Assembly: GCA_036877525.1 (NCBI GenBank)
Contig: JAZGTH010000013.1
Coordinates: 10,026,001 to 10,090,000 of the forward strand
Direction of reading: 5' to 3'
Length of the DNA: 64,000 bases
Origin: Chromobotia macracanthus
Lineage: Eukaryota; Chordata; Actinopteri; Cypriniformes; Botiidae
Both the position numbers and the translations under genes were made by a program. Position 1 is the stretch's first letter. The number at the start of each line of letters is the position of its first letter. Below the pieces are notes generated by a model. That model saw only the letters and a program-made list of their open reading frames with translations, was not told the origin of the DNA and made no database searches. Below are positions 60,201-64,000 of the stretch, piece after piece.

Positions 60201-61804
60201 CCAAACACAAGTTTTATGTAGATCACTCAAAGGATACAGAAGATGAGACAATTCCTGTTCCATATATTGCCATAAATTGTTTGCATTGACATGTCAACAA
60301 CATTCAAGATATCCATTCACCGTTTAACATTTTCAGTATCTCTTCTTTTTTCTGACCAAGTATGAAATTTTGAAAAAAAAAAAAGCTTTAAAAGCTATTT
60401 TACGTGACATACTTCCTTCTGCCAGCTGGTGTGTTATGACTGTGACTGACAATAGCCACCTCTATGTTATCAGTCCCCAGGACCAAACACAGCTCAAATC
60501 TAAATGAAAGCCACTTCCTGTTTCCATTTTCTGCCATGGATTTATTGTCTAGACATGGCAACATCGTTTGAGATATCAAAAATCCCTTCGCAGTTTAGCA
60601 TCTTCAATGTCTTGGTATAATATTTGCAAAATTTGGTGACAATCCCATTAATCCCCAAGGAGGAGTATAAAAGAGCACTACAGAGCCCCCCCACCACACG
60701 TCTAAGCTTTTGCCCATGCCTTGTCCAACGGCTGACTACTACAATGTGTGTGTCAAATTTCATGCCATTTTAAGCATGTTAGGTGGCCCAAATACAACTG
60801 AAAGTGGTTTTAAAATTTGACACATTGCCATGGCAACATTATTTAAGATATTACAAATCCTTTTAGAACTTCATACCAGCCATGTCTCTATTTTATCCTG
60901 ACCAAGTCTGAAGTGACTTGGCCAAATATAAGTTGATTATTTTACAAAACTGACTTCTAAATTTTGTTTCAAGTGACACACTTCCTGTTGCAAAAGTCAT
61001 ATCAATGTCATCAGCCCACCACAACATATTTCCCAGGTTTGACGTAAAATGGTCAATGCATGCTGTAGATATTAGAGACATGTTAAGGCACCCAAAGGCC
61101 CTAAAAATTAGAAAAAAATTATTCTAAGGAAATCAATAGGGCCCTTCACACTTTCAGTGCTTCGGCCCCAACAACAGGGCCCTTTGCACTTTTAGTGCTT
61201 GAGCCCCAATTAACTCACCAACTAGCATTTCATACAGGAAGACCCCCACAGACCACCAGTCACACTCTCTGCCATAGTAGCCGTCTCCTCCTTGTGACTT
61301 CAGTACCTCTGGAGAAATGTAGTCTGGGGTTCCTACTGCCGTGTCACATCTTACCATACTGTCCTAAGAGCAGACATTGAGAGAATTAGCTCCAGACTGT
61401 GGTCCGAGGTCCAGAACTGACAGCTGGTGTAATGTGACTAACCTTGTTCATCTTCATGCAGGTGCCAAAGTCAGCCAGCTTTAGGTGGCCCATTTTATCT
61501 AGTAACATGTTATCAGGCTTTACGTCCCTGTGACAAACATAAGCAAAAAAAAGAATTAAGCAAATTTAAAAAAAAATTTCAAGCAGGTAAGTGACACTAG
61601 CAGAAATGGAGGGATGTGTGAAGGAGACCTGTGAATGAAGCCCATGGAATGGATGCCATCCAGTGCCAGCACCACCTCAGCAGTGTAGAAACGGGCCCAC
61701 TTCTCTGGCACATCATAGTTGCTCATGAGGTTGACCAGGTCACCACCAGGCATATATTCCATTACCATGTAGAGGTAGCGGTCATCTTGGAATGCATAGA
61801 ACAG
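37661..61804 (-). CDS. rock1: ROCK1, Rho-associated coiled-coil protein kinase 1 (29 coding exons; N-terminus outside the window)
   Basis: Serine/threonine kinase activated by RhoA-GTP that phosphorylates myosin light chain, the myosin phosphatase subunit and LIM kinase, controlling actomyosin contraction in the cytoplasm. The 29 segments, read right to left, have matching phases at every junction and sum to 3,702 bp (1,233 residues plus stop). Order: kinase from LFYAFQDDRY, catalytic HRDVKPDN, DFGTCMKMN, GTPDYISPE; AGC tail ending FVGFTYY; about 600 residues of coiled coil; Rho-binding segment with LKTQAVNKLAEIMNRKD; PH domain; C1 finger HKGHEFIPTLYHFP; PH remainder; tail. It is ROCK1 and not ROCK2 by its kinase-tail and C1 residues (for example MVRCDTAVGTPDY, MNHKN, LEEQLHSEMQL). 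The known mammalian protein is about 1,354 residues, so roughly 120-140 residues and about four exons (including the Gly-rich loop and catalytic Lys) lie past 64000. No frameshift or internal stop was seen, so the gene looks functional. Confidence 0.95.
37710..38000 (-). other. rock1: Presumed last ROCK1 intron
   Basis: 291 bases between exon w28 and the inferred last coding exon, with a consensus donor (gtaact) and polypyrimidine/AG end. Includes a short (TG)n at about 37870-37886. Confidence 0.55.
38001..38205 (-). CDS. rock1: ROCK1 exon w28: PH C-terminal helix and tail
   Basis: Encodes NYDVTSARDMLLLALSQEEQ, KKWIGHLGKKIPK and SPRTMSTRSVANQSFRRNPR ending NTSML plus AG. The donor AAG/gtaact is strong. 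If it is not used, translation stops after one more codon at TAA 37997-37999. Confidence 0.92.
38206..39767 (-). other. rock1: ROCK1 intron with compound microsatellite
   Basis: Between exons w28 and w27. Apart from the TA/AG microsatellite at 38945-39026 it is AT-rich and contains nothing recognised. Confidence 0.8.
38945..39026 (+). repeat. (TA)n-(AG)n compound microsatellite, self-complementary
   Basis: (AT)n, agtatact, (AT)n and then (AG)n of 13 units. The agtatact core makes the AT part a near-perfect palindrome. Confidence 0.95.
39768..40029 (-). CDS. rock1: ROCK1 exon w27: C1 zinc finger inside the PH domain
   Basis: Encodes ILYANEGECRKETDMENVPQ then HKGHEFIPTLYHFPSTCEAC and FKPPPALECRRCHVKCHKDH ending IAPCK. 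The His/Cys pattern of the cysteine-rich C1 fold, which splits the PH domain in ROCK proteins, is intact. Confidence 0.95.
40286..40364 (-). CDS. rock1: ROCK1 exon w26: PH domain
   Basis: Encodes KLFHVRPVTQGDVYRAETDE then IPRIFQ. Acceptor aaacag, donor gtaagt. Confidence 0.93.
40479..40567 (-). CDS. rock1: ROCK1 exon w25: PH domain
   Basis: Encodes YVVVSSKKILFYNDEQDKEQ then SNPSMVLDI. Acceptor ctacag, donor gtaagt. Confidence 0.93.
40655..40725 (-). CDS. rock1: ROCK1 exon w24: start of PH domain
   Basis: Encodes SRLEGWLSIPKRANIKRYGW then KKQ, the first strands of the PH domain. Donor gtgaga. Confidence 0.92.
42181..42330 (+). repeat. tRNA-derived SINE, shortened
   Basis: Reads ggaggcagttgtggcctaat, then gcccaggcacaacagtgctg and gcagtgtgttcactcctcc. 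The middle (tgagcaaggcac part) is deleted and a (TG)n(AG)n tract lies inside at 42262-42292. Confidence 0.7.
42371..43342 (+). mobile_element. Tc1-like transposon, internally deleted, with intact ends
   Basis: Terminal inverted repeats of 32 bases at 42371-42402 and 43311-43342 (cactggccactttatta...) match with one difference and are bounded by TA, the usual Tc1 target. Inside, the plus strand encodes GMVVGARQAGLSISKTADLL, a helix-turn-helix of Tc1 transposase, then RTTISRVYREW and broken frames. The text jumps from gcattgttta to tggatgtgcagctgac near 43150, removing about a third of a normal element including the second DDE acidic region. The copy cannot make transposase. Confidence 0.9.
43723..43888 (-). 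CDS. rock1: ROCK1 exon w23: end of rod and caspase-site region
   Basis: Encodes QLAEECTYRNELQMQLDSKE, then DSSV-type linker and LQTDEADSNIA. In mammals caspase-3 cuts ROCK1 here at DETD/G and so frees the kinase from its inhibitory tail. The fish sequence has DEAD/S at the equivalent place (43736-43747). Confidence 0.92.
43889..44550 (-). other. rock1: ROCK1 intron, nothing recognised
   Basis: AT-rich intron between w23 and w22 with only short ORFs. Confidence 0.8.
44551..44742 (-). CDS. rock1: ROCK1 exon w22: Rho-binding domain core
   Basis: Encodes AVNKLAEIMNRKDMKLGQKK, then LRKKEKENRKLQLELNQEKE and ending MQA. This is the parallel coiled coil that binds RhoA-GTP in ROCK1. Confidence 0.93.
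44877..44965 (-). CDS. rock1: ROCK1 exon w21: start of Rho-binding region
   Basis: Encodes ALAAEREEVVNSVRANYEKA then LNIEKTLKTQ. Leads into the Rho-binding helices. It aligns residue for residue with the family in length. Confidence 0.9.
45043..45136 (-). CDS. rock1: ROCK1 exon w20: coiled coil
   Basis: Encodes LEESNKTLTKDVEILSKEKN then ELNERLRAQEE. Acceptor tttcag, donor gtaatt. Confidence 0.9.
45137..45725 (-). other. rock1: ROCK1 intron, nothing recognised
   Basis: Between w20 and w19, AT-rich, no element. Confidence 0.8.
45726..45891 (-). CDS. rock1: ROCK1 exon w19: coiled coil, weak donor
   Basis: Encodes DSLSAQLDLTMTKAESEQLA then QEEQYFELSQENKNAASRYK and DLTITR. The donor CGG/gtctgt is far from consensus, but the phase matches the next exon. 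Confidence 0.9.
46001..46104 (-). CDS. rock1: ROCK1 exon w18: coiled coil
   Basis: Encodes TLYKTQVRELKEEMEERNRQ then IQEAHRKVQELQSE. Acceptor ttattccag, donor gtacaa. Confidence 0.92.
46535..47190 (+). repeat. Dispersed repeat family A, longest copy
   Basis: Shares tttgctgtagacccataaat, tgtataatgtttttagggc, catagacttaacattggg, agccatgccctagcaacca and further ctagcaacca units (at least four), giving an internal tandem structure. Confidence 0.75.
47590..48368 (+). mobile_element. Tc1-like transposase remnant (second family)
   Basis: The conceptual frames read FAKDHKHRNIVDWSKVIFSD (first catalytic Asp), then WGCFSKTVIGQI, KDCFFQKDNA (second Asp region) and KRKMDGHKPSNK..CERLVESMPRCMKAVI, the normal order of a Tc1 transposase. 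At least two frame shifts and several stops separate them. Inverted repeats were not recognised. It differs in sequence from the element at 42.4 kb. Confidence 0.8.
48381..49375. other. Intron sequence, possible retroelement leader
   Basis: A short plus-strand frame at 48766-48996 is Pro/Glu-rich (KPPPFVAPEGQFPKLKRN) and could be a gag-like remnant of the element that follows, but the match is weak. No 5' LTR is recognised. Confidence 0.3.
49380..51195 (+). mobile_element. Truncated endogenous retrovirus-like element (integrase to 3' LTR)
   Basis: The plus strand shows an integrase zinc-binding region (CEMCAK end), catalytic-core text (TDRFSRWIEAVPSAD), further integrase (LPLELMSYCMQTKGTI, LTPHEMLTGRP) and then non-coding sequence. 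A polypurine tract (aaaggggggaa, 50854-50864) is followed by a TG at 50867 and an LTR-like stretch with AATAAA at 51161-51166. Frame breaks and stop codons occur throughout, and no env or 5' LTR is seen. It is antisense to ROCK1 and looks inactive. The class is inferred (gamma/epsilon-type retrovirus-like) and unproven. Confidence 0.7.
51303..51372 (-). CDS. rock1: ROCK1 exon w17: coiled coil
   Basis: A 70-bp exon encoding QYRGNEGQMRELQDQLEAEQ then YFS. Phase fits; donor gtaagt. It borders the 5.2-kb intron that carries the retrovirus-like and Tc1 insertions. Confidence 0.92.
51373..52068 (-). other. rock1: ROCK1 intron with L2/SINE-type tail
   Basis: Between w17 and w16. Has two overlapping catttagcagacatt / tcatttagcaagta tail motifs at 51755-51800, then nothing recognised. 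Confidence 0.75.
52069..52253 (-). CDS. rock1: ROCK1 exon w16: coiled coil
   Basis: Encodes VKVLRMQLEQESRKRALAQN then LKGSEKQLKQEINATLENKR. Acceptor cactccag, donor gtatga. Confidence 0.92.
52335..52495 (-). CDS. rock1: ROCK1 exon w15: coiled coil
   Basis: Encodes VEQKVSEETTQRMQAESRVV and EVEKQCSMLEFDLKQSVQKM. Acceptor ctctccag, donor gtgagg. Confidence 0.92.
52894..53044 (-). CDS. rock1: ROCK1 exon w14: coiled coil
   Basis: Encodes EKNSLEIDLNYKLKTLQQRL, then TEHRVTRAQLTDKYESIEEA. Acceptor ctccttag, donor gtatgt. Confidence 0.92.
53045..54018 (-). repeat. Dispersed repeat family A, two tandem units, opposite strand
   Basis: Within the ROCK1 intron w14-w13. Two related units (about 53440-53695 and 53760-54003; period about 320 bases) share tcacacaattcagcc-type text, cgatcgcttataaaagtcat, agcacacctc, tttgacatttta..catgggtcta and aatagtgatgctttgc. 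Between them are an (AGT)n at 53650-53667 and ggttgctagggtg. This is the reverse of the other family A copies. The last unit ends about 15 bases before the w13 donor. Confidence 0.75.
54019..54125 (-). CDS. rock1: ROCK1 exon w13: coiled coil
   Basis: Encodes RITGLQEDNKNLKQTVTKVD and LEKKQVQERCNALEK. Donor gtttca is weak, and a dispersed repeat ends about 15 bases inside the intron. Confidence 0.9.
54550..54712 (+). repeat. Common otophysan dispersed repeat (ccggatttcatc type)
   Basis: Reads gaaagcttccggatttcatc, ttgtgttccaaagatgaacg, ttaatgacaaattttcatct and ends aaactatccatttaaaac. This text is close to a very abundant repeat I know from carp-like fish genomes and is my main hint for the lineage. 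Confidence 0.6.
54848..55094 (-). CDS. rock1: ROCK1 exon w12: coiled coil
   Basis: Encodes LGEANDLLRAESDTVARLRK, then HTEMAKSMSQLEGVNRELQE and TTLDTERRTCSQGSEEIREL. Long heptad-rich exon; GC content is higher than the surrounding introns. Confidence 0.93.
55095..55947 (-). other. rock1: ROCK1 intron with MITE
   Basis: Between w12 and w11; holds the fold-back element at 55520-55798. Frames at 55046-55284 and 55219-55425 are not genes (intron/exon overlap artefacts). Confidence 0.8.
55520..55798. mobile_element. Fold-back MITE with 98-bp inverted arms
   Basis: Arms 55520-55617 and 55701-55798 (tataaccccaaattag... and complement) match over nearly their whole length with about two differences. 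The centre is 83 bases of AT-rich text. Non-autonomous; the terminal gttgggacagt links it to the DNA-transposon end at 25.69 kb. Confidence 0.9.
55948..56027 (-). CDS. rock1: ROCK1 exon w11: coiled coil
   Basis: Encodes STLKEQLEDLRKMSQNNEKI then TQLQNQ. By recall of the mammalian protein this segment is about four residues shorter here, a heptad-register change worth noting. Confidence 0.9.
56028..56702 (-). other. rock1: ROCK1 intron, nothing recognised
   Basis: AT-rich intron between w11 and w10. Confidence 0.8.
56703..56838 (-). CDS. rock1: ROCK1 exon w10: coiled coil
   Basis: Encodes NNLRKSVEANMSVLEKDKIM and YQRKADQEAEKRRNLENE. Heptad coiled coil; donor gtaaga, acceptor tttcag. Confidence 0.92.
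57009..57057 (-). CDS. rock1: ROCK1 exon w9 (49 bp)
   Basis: A very short exon encoding VSNTKLDKIMKELDEE. The acceptor is ccttaag rather than the usual cag. Too short for an ORF search but clear from phase and family match. Confidence 0.88.
57058..57481 (-). other. rock1: ROCK1 intron with perfect inverted repeat
   Basis: Between w9 and w8. Contains the fold-back at 57292-57373 (separate entry) and interrupted ggatg repeats. Confidence 0.8.
57292..57373. repeat. Perfect 33-bp inverted repeat, 16-nt centre
   Basis: Arms tgcattcatccatccatcca.. (57292-57324) and its exact complement (57341-57373) are identical over 33 bases. The 16-base spacer holds the palindrome cagttaactg. Confidence 0.95.
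57482..57570 (-). CDS. rock1: ROCK1 exon w8: start of coiled coil
   Basis: Encodes LENLQKRIYQLEEQLHSEMQ then LRDDMEQKC, heptad-rich sequence that opens the coiled-coil rod. Confidence 0.92.
57678..57741 (-). CDS. rock1: ROCK1 exon w7: variable linker
   Basis: Encodes the poorly conserved linker FPRELTTKTSDKRSSTKDKS ending with His, between the kinase tail and the coiled coil. Accepted because both splice sites (gtcag acceptor, gtaaga donor) and phase fit exactly. Confidence 0.8.
57857..58016 (-). CDS. rock1: ROCK1 exon w6: AGC-kinase C-terminal tail
   Basis: Encodes AAPVVPELSSDIDTSNFDDI, an acidic stretch, and ETFPIPKAFVGNQLPFVGFT ending YYSNN. The FVGFTYY hydrophobic motif docks on the kinase N-lobe in this family. 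Confidence 0.92.
58127..58218 (-). CDS. rock1: ROCK1 exon w5: end of kinase domain
   Basis: Encodes EVRLGRNGVDEIKRHSFF then KNDQWRWENIRE, the end of the kinase domain. Phases 1 and 1 fit both neighbours. Confidence 0.92.
58219..59226 (-). other. rock1: ROCK1 intron, nothing recognised
   Basis: Between w5 and w4. It includes tacaggataatgtacaggat direct repeats at about 58310-58345, which are short tandem duplications. Confidence 0.75.
59227..59365 (-). CDS. rock1: ROCK1 exon w4: kinase C-lobe
   Basis: Encodes GDTPFYADSLVGTYSKIMNH through LICAFLTDR, part of the kinase C-lobe. Acceptor tccttag; donor gtttgg is weaker than average. Confidence 0.92.
59366..61218 (-). other. rock1: ROCK1 intron mostly made of dispersed repeat B
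   Basis: Between w4 and w3. The first 400 bases are AT-rich and unique-looking; from 59.79 kb the intron is filled by the repeat entry that follows. Confidence 0.8.
59790..61207 (+). repeat. Dispersed repeat family B, long copy, ending next to the w3 donor
   Basis: The motif ctggtggcgctatgactgtg (59868) and relatives at about 60080, 60418 and 60970 repeat with spacing of 200-550 bases, with ccatgtctctattttatcct and attgccatggcaacat blocks. The end has two tandem copies of gggccctt..cacttt..agtgctt..gccccaa (61139-61208). Confidence 0.8.
61219..61363 (-). CDS. rock1: ROCK1 exon w3: activation segment
   Basis: Encodes DSMVRCDTAVGTPDYISPEV and the CDWWSVGVFLYEMLVG helix; the APE motif is SPE, as in ROCK kinases. 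The donor (gtgagt) lies about a dozen bases from the end of a dispersed repeat. Confidence 0.93.
61443..61527 (-). CDS. rock1: ROCK1 exon w2: catalytic loop and DFG
   Basis: Encodes (R)DVKPDNMLLDKMGHLKLADF then GTCMKMNK. With the previous exon it gives the HRD catalytic loop and DFG metal-binding motif, both intact. Acceptor cacag, donor gttagt. Confidence 0.93.
61629..61804 (-). CDS. rock1: ROCK1 exon w1: kinase N-lobe end and hinge
   Basis: Starts LFYAFQDDRYLYMVMEYMPG after acceptor ttttctccag and ends FIH plus AG before donor gtctcc. It covers the hinge (MEYMPGGD) and the helix YDVPEKWARFYTAEVVLALD, with Gly-Ile-His following. It is the most upstream ROCK1 exon visible. Confidence 0.93.
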
Positions 61805-61839
61805 CTGGAGAAAACAAAATGGATTAATGCATATATAAC

Positions 61840-63800
61840 CTCTGCTCACTCTCACCCACTCGCTTTTCATCAATGTTTTCAACTTCCCTCCCCCCAATAA
61901 CCCAGTTCTCATCACTCAGTGCTAAGGCGGCAACTCTTTGCACAACTTTAACATCTTGTCTTGACAATATCTGCCCTCTAACCTTCAGGCCAACACACAC
62001 AACACACTCCAGTCCCTGGCTCTCCGAGAGCCTCCGCAGCAACCAGACCAAGCTCAAGGCTATGGAGAGAAAAGGCCAAAGTCAAAAGACCCTGCTGACC
62101 TCAAGTATCAATCTCTCCTCCCTTTTTATAAAGCCTCTCCACTGCCAAAGCTAACTACTATCAAAATACGATTACCAACACCTCTAACAGCATCAACTAT
62201 TCTGAACTTTCTACTCTCTCCTCAGTCCCCCATCCCACCTAGATCTCTCACTGTGAATGACTTTGCCAATTTTTTCACAGGTGGCTACCATCAGCAACCA
62301 GTTGTCTGAACTGCACACCCTTAAACCCCTTTACCTCCAATGCCACCCAACACTCTCCTCTTTCTCTCCTCTCTCCAAGACGTCTCCAAAATTATCCTCT
62401 CCAACCACCCTACCACCTGCCCCCTTGACCTTATCCCTTTTCATCTACTGCAAGGAATCTCTCCATCACTTCTCCTGAACTCTACAGGAAATGTTCCCTC
62501 CTTGTTCAAGCAGGCTCGGGTAACCCCACTGCTCAGAAAACCTACACTCGACCCCTCAGTGGTCAGTAACTAGACCAGTTTCACCCCTACCGTTCCTCTC
62601 AAAAGTTCTTAAAAAGGTTGTGTTTAATCAGCTACTTTCAGAATATCTCTCACAGAACAACCTACTACACAGTCAACAGCCTGGTTTCAAAAAAGGACAT
62701 TCCACGGAGACTGCCCTCCTATCTGTGGTTGAAAGCCTATGGAAGGCAATGTCATCTGTTCTAATCCTTCTTAACCTTTCTGCAGCATTTGATACAATGA
62801 AACACCAGATCCTCTTATCTTCACTCTTCAACTCCACCTTCCTTTTGGACATCTTAGCCTGGATGAAGAAATGGCATTTTCAGCTCAGTCTCAGCAAGAC
62901 AAAACTTCTGATAATCCTGGCCAACCTATCATTAGTATACAACTTCACAGGTCAACTTCTGTCATCCACGCTTACACCTACTCAGTAGAAACCTCGGGGT
63001 AGTGTTTGATGACCAGCTGAAATTCATGTCACACATTGTTGCAATCTCTTGGTCATGCAGGTATGTGCTCTACAACATCAAGAAAATCAGACCTTTCCTG
63101 TTTGAGCATGCAACGCAGATCCTAGTTCAAGCACTCGTAATATCAAGGCTGGACTACTGTACTAATACCCTTCTGGCTGGCCTCCCAGCCAATGCAACCA
63201 AACCCCTGCAAATGATCCAGAATGCTGCAGCACGTCTGGTCTTCAACCAACCAAAAAGAACCCACGTCACACCCCTCCTGATCTTACCCCCCACAGCTAC
63301 CTGTAGCCACCTGCATCAAATTTAAATCTCTGGCTTTTGCCTTTAGGACAGTCACCGGAACCTCACCCTCCTACCTCAACTCACTCCTTCAAACATATGT
63401 CCCTTCCTGCCAGCTACGGTCTGTTGACCGTAATGAGCGATGTCTGATTGTTCCCCCACAAGGTACCAGATCACTCTCTAAAATGTTCAACAATTCTGTT
63501 CCTTTGTAGTGGAATGAACTCCCAGTCTCCACCCGATCCACTGAGACCATTACAACCTTCAAAATACAACTTAAAACACTTGTTTCACAGACACATGACT
63601 AATCCCTAATGCTTTGATTTTCTTTCCTACATATATTTATAAAAAAAATACTGTTCATCTTGTCTCTAGCAGCAGAATACAATAAACACTTGTAAATGTA
63701 GCTTTGTAGACTTGGCTTGTTGGTTCTTAAGGCAAAACATTTAATGCTCTCGTCTTTTGTAAGTCACTTTGGATAAAAGCTAAATGAATAAACGTAAATG
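61840..63800 (+). mobile_element. L2-like LINE, ORF2 3' half, decayed
   Basis: In order on the plus strand: SPWLSESLRSNQTKLKAMER, VSKIILSNHPTTCPLDLIPF, LLHSQQPGFKKGHSTETALL, LNLSAAFDTMKH (RT), KLLIILANLS.., NLGVVFDDQLKFMSHI, LDYCTNTLLAGLPAN and IQNAAARLVFNQPKRTHVTP, ending with the conserved tail gtaagtcactttggataaaa (63754-63775). Several stops and shifts break the frame, and the RT catalytic box is missing between 62820 and 62870. It sits in the ROCK1 intron upstream of w1, in the antisense direction. Confidence 0.85.
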
Positions 63801-63820
63801 TAAATAACCGTTAAAAATAG

Positions 63821-64000
63821 TTTAATGGTCACAAAATGTAACGATTACAATTTTTTTTTTACAATTTTTCTCCATCACTTCTCCCCGAACTCTACAGGAA
63901 ATGTTCCCTCCTTGTTCAAGCAGGCTCGGGTAACCTCACTGCTCAGAAAACCTACACTCGACCCCTCAGTTTAATGGTCACAAAATGTAACGATTACAAT
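63821..64000 (+). repeat. 149-bp repeat unit containing an internal L2 fragment, cut by the window edge
   Basis: The piece tttaatggtcacaaaatgta plus acgattacaat occurs at 63821-63852 and again at 63970-64000. Between the two is an almost exact copy (63866-63969) of an internal LINE segment present at 62458-62560. This is a second, separate copy of LINE interior DNA, so it is a tandem or insertion structure rather than part of the LINE. Confidence 0.85.

Noticed and set aside
62000..63800. Host gene on the plus strand
   Set aside because: The frames are all L2-type LINE ORF2 (RT) pieces with stops, and they continue to the typical L2 tail.
61900..64000. Upstream ROCK1 exons (Gly-rich loop, catalytic Lys, start)
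   Set aside because: I looked for the kinase N-lobe on the minus strand here and saw none; this stretch is LINE and repeat, so those exons lie further right.
1..64000. CRISPR arrays, operons, prokaryotic ribosome-binding sites
   Set aside because: Split genes with GT-AG introns, SINEs and LINEs show vertebrate DNA; no regularly spaced repeat array was found.

Overview
The window looks like nuclear DNA from a teleost fish, probably an otophysan (carp/catfish/characin group). It holds two vertebrate genes, one a single-coding-exon connexin and the other a ROCK1 gene of many small exons. The DNA between and inside them is AT-rich and full of fish-type repeats: L2/CR1-like LINEs, tRNA-derived SINEs, Tc1-like transposons, and pieces of Ty3/gypsy, DIRS-like and retrovirus-like elements. 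The group assignment is an inference from repeat types, not a proof.

Left part (1-11.4 kb, + strand): a LINE tail, a tandemly organised dispersed repeat (2.9-3.8 kb), a locally CpG-richer stretch (5.34-5.71 kb) that may be the promoter or non-coding first exon, and an intact 414-codon gamma-type connexin (9979-11223), a gap-junction channel subunit of the Cx45/Cx43.4 group.

Middle (11.4-35.3 kb): no convincing host gene. It is a patchwork of decayed mobile elements: L2 pieces, an inverted pair of LTR-like repeats at 15 and 19-20 kb, a gypsy protease/RT remnant at 27 kb, an integrase-tail remnant at 23 kb, SINEs, a DIRS-like RT remnant at 33.5 kb and a decayed RING-finger fragment at 35.1 kb.

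Right part (35.5-64 kb, - strand): ROCK1, Rho-associated coiled-coil kinase 1. I traced 29 coding exons from the middle of the kinase domain (61804) to a stop codon at 37661-37663. They sum to 3,702 bp (1,234 codons including stop), and every splice phase agrees, with no frameshift or internal stop. The order is kinase, AGC C-terminal tail, long coiled coil, Rho-binding region, PH domain split by a C1 zinc finger, and tail. The start codon, Gly-rich loop and catalytic Lys exons lie beyond the right edge. The introns hold a truncated endogenous retrovirus with polypurine tract and 3' LTR, two Tc1-like elements, a long-arm fold-back MITE, a perfect 33-bp inverted repeat and a LINE.

The two genes are not an operon and nothing suggests they act together. 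They are neighbours on opposite strands, with 3' ends facing each other across about 26 kb of repeats. I found no CRISPR array, rRNA, genuine tRNA gene or clearly new biological system. The more notable signals are repeat structures and ROCK1 sequence details.
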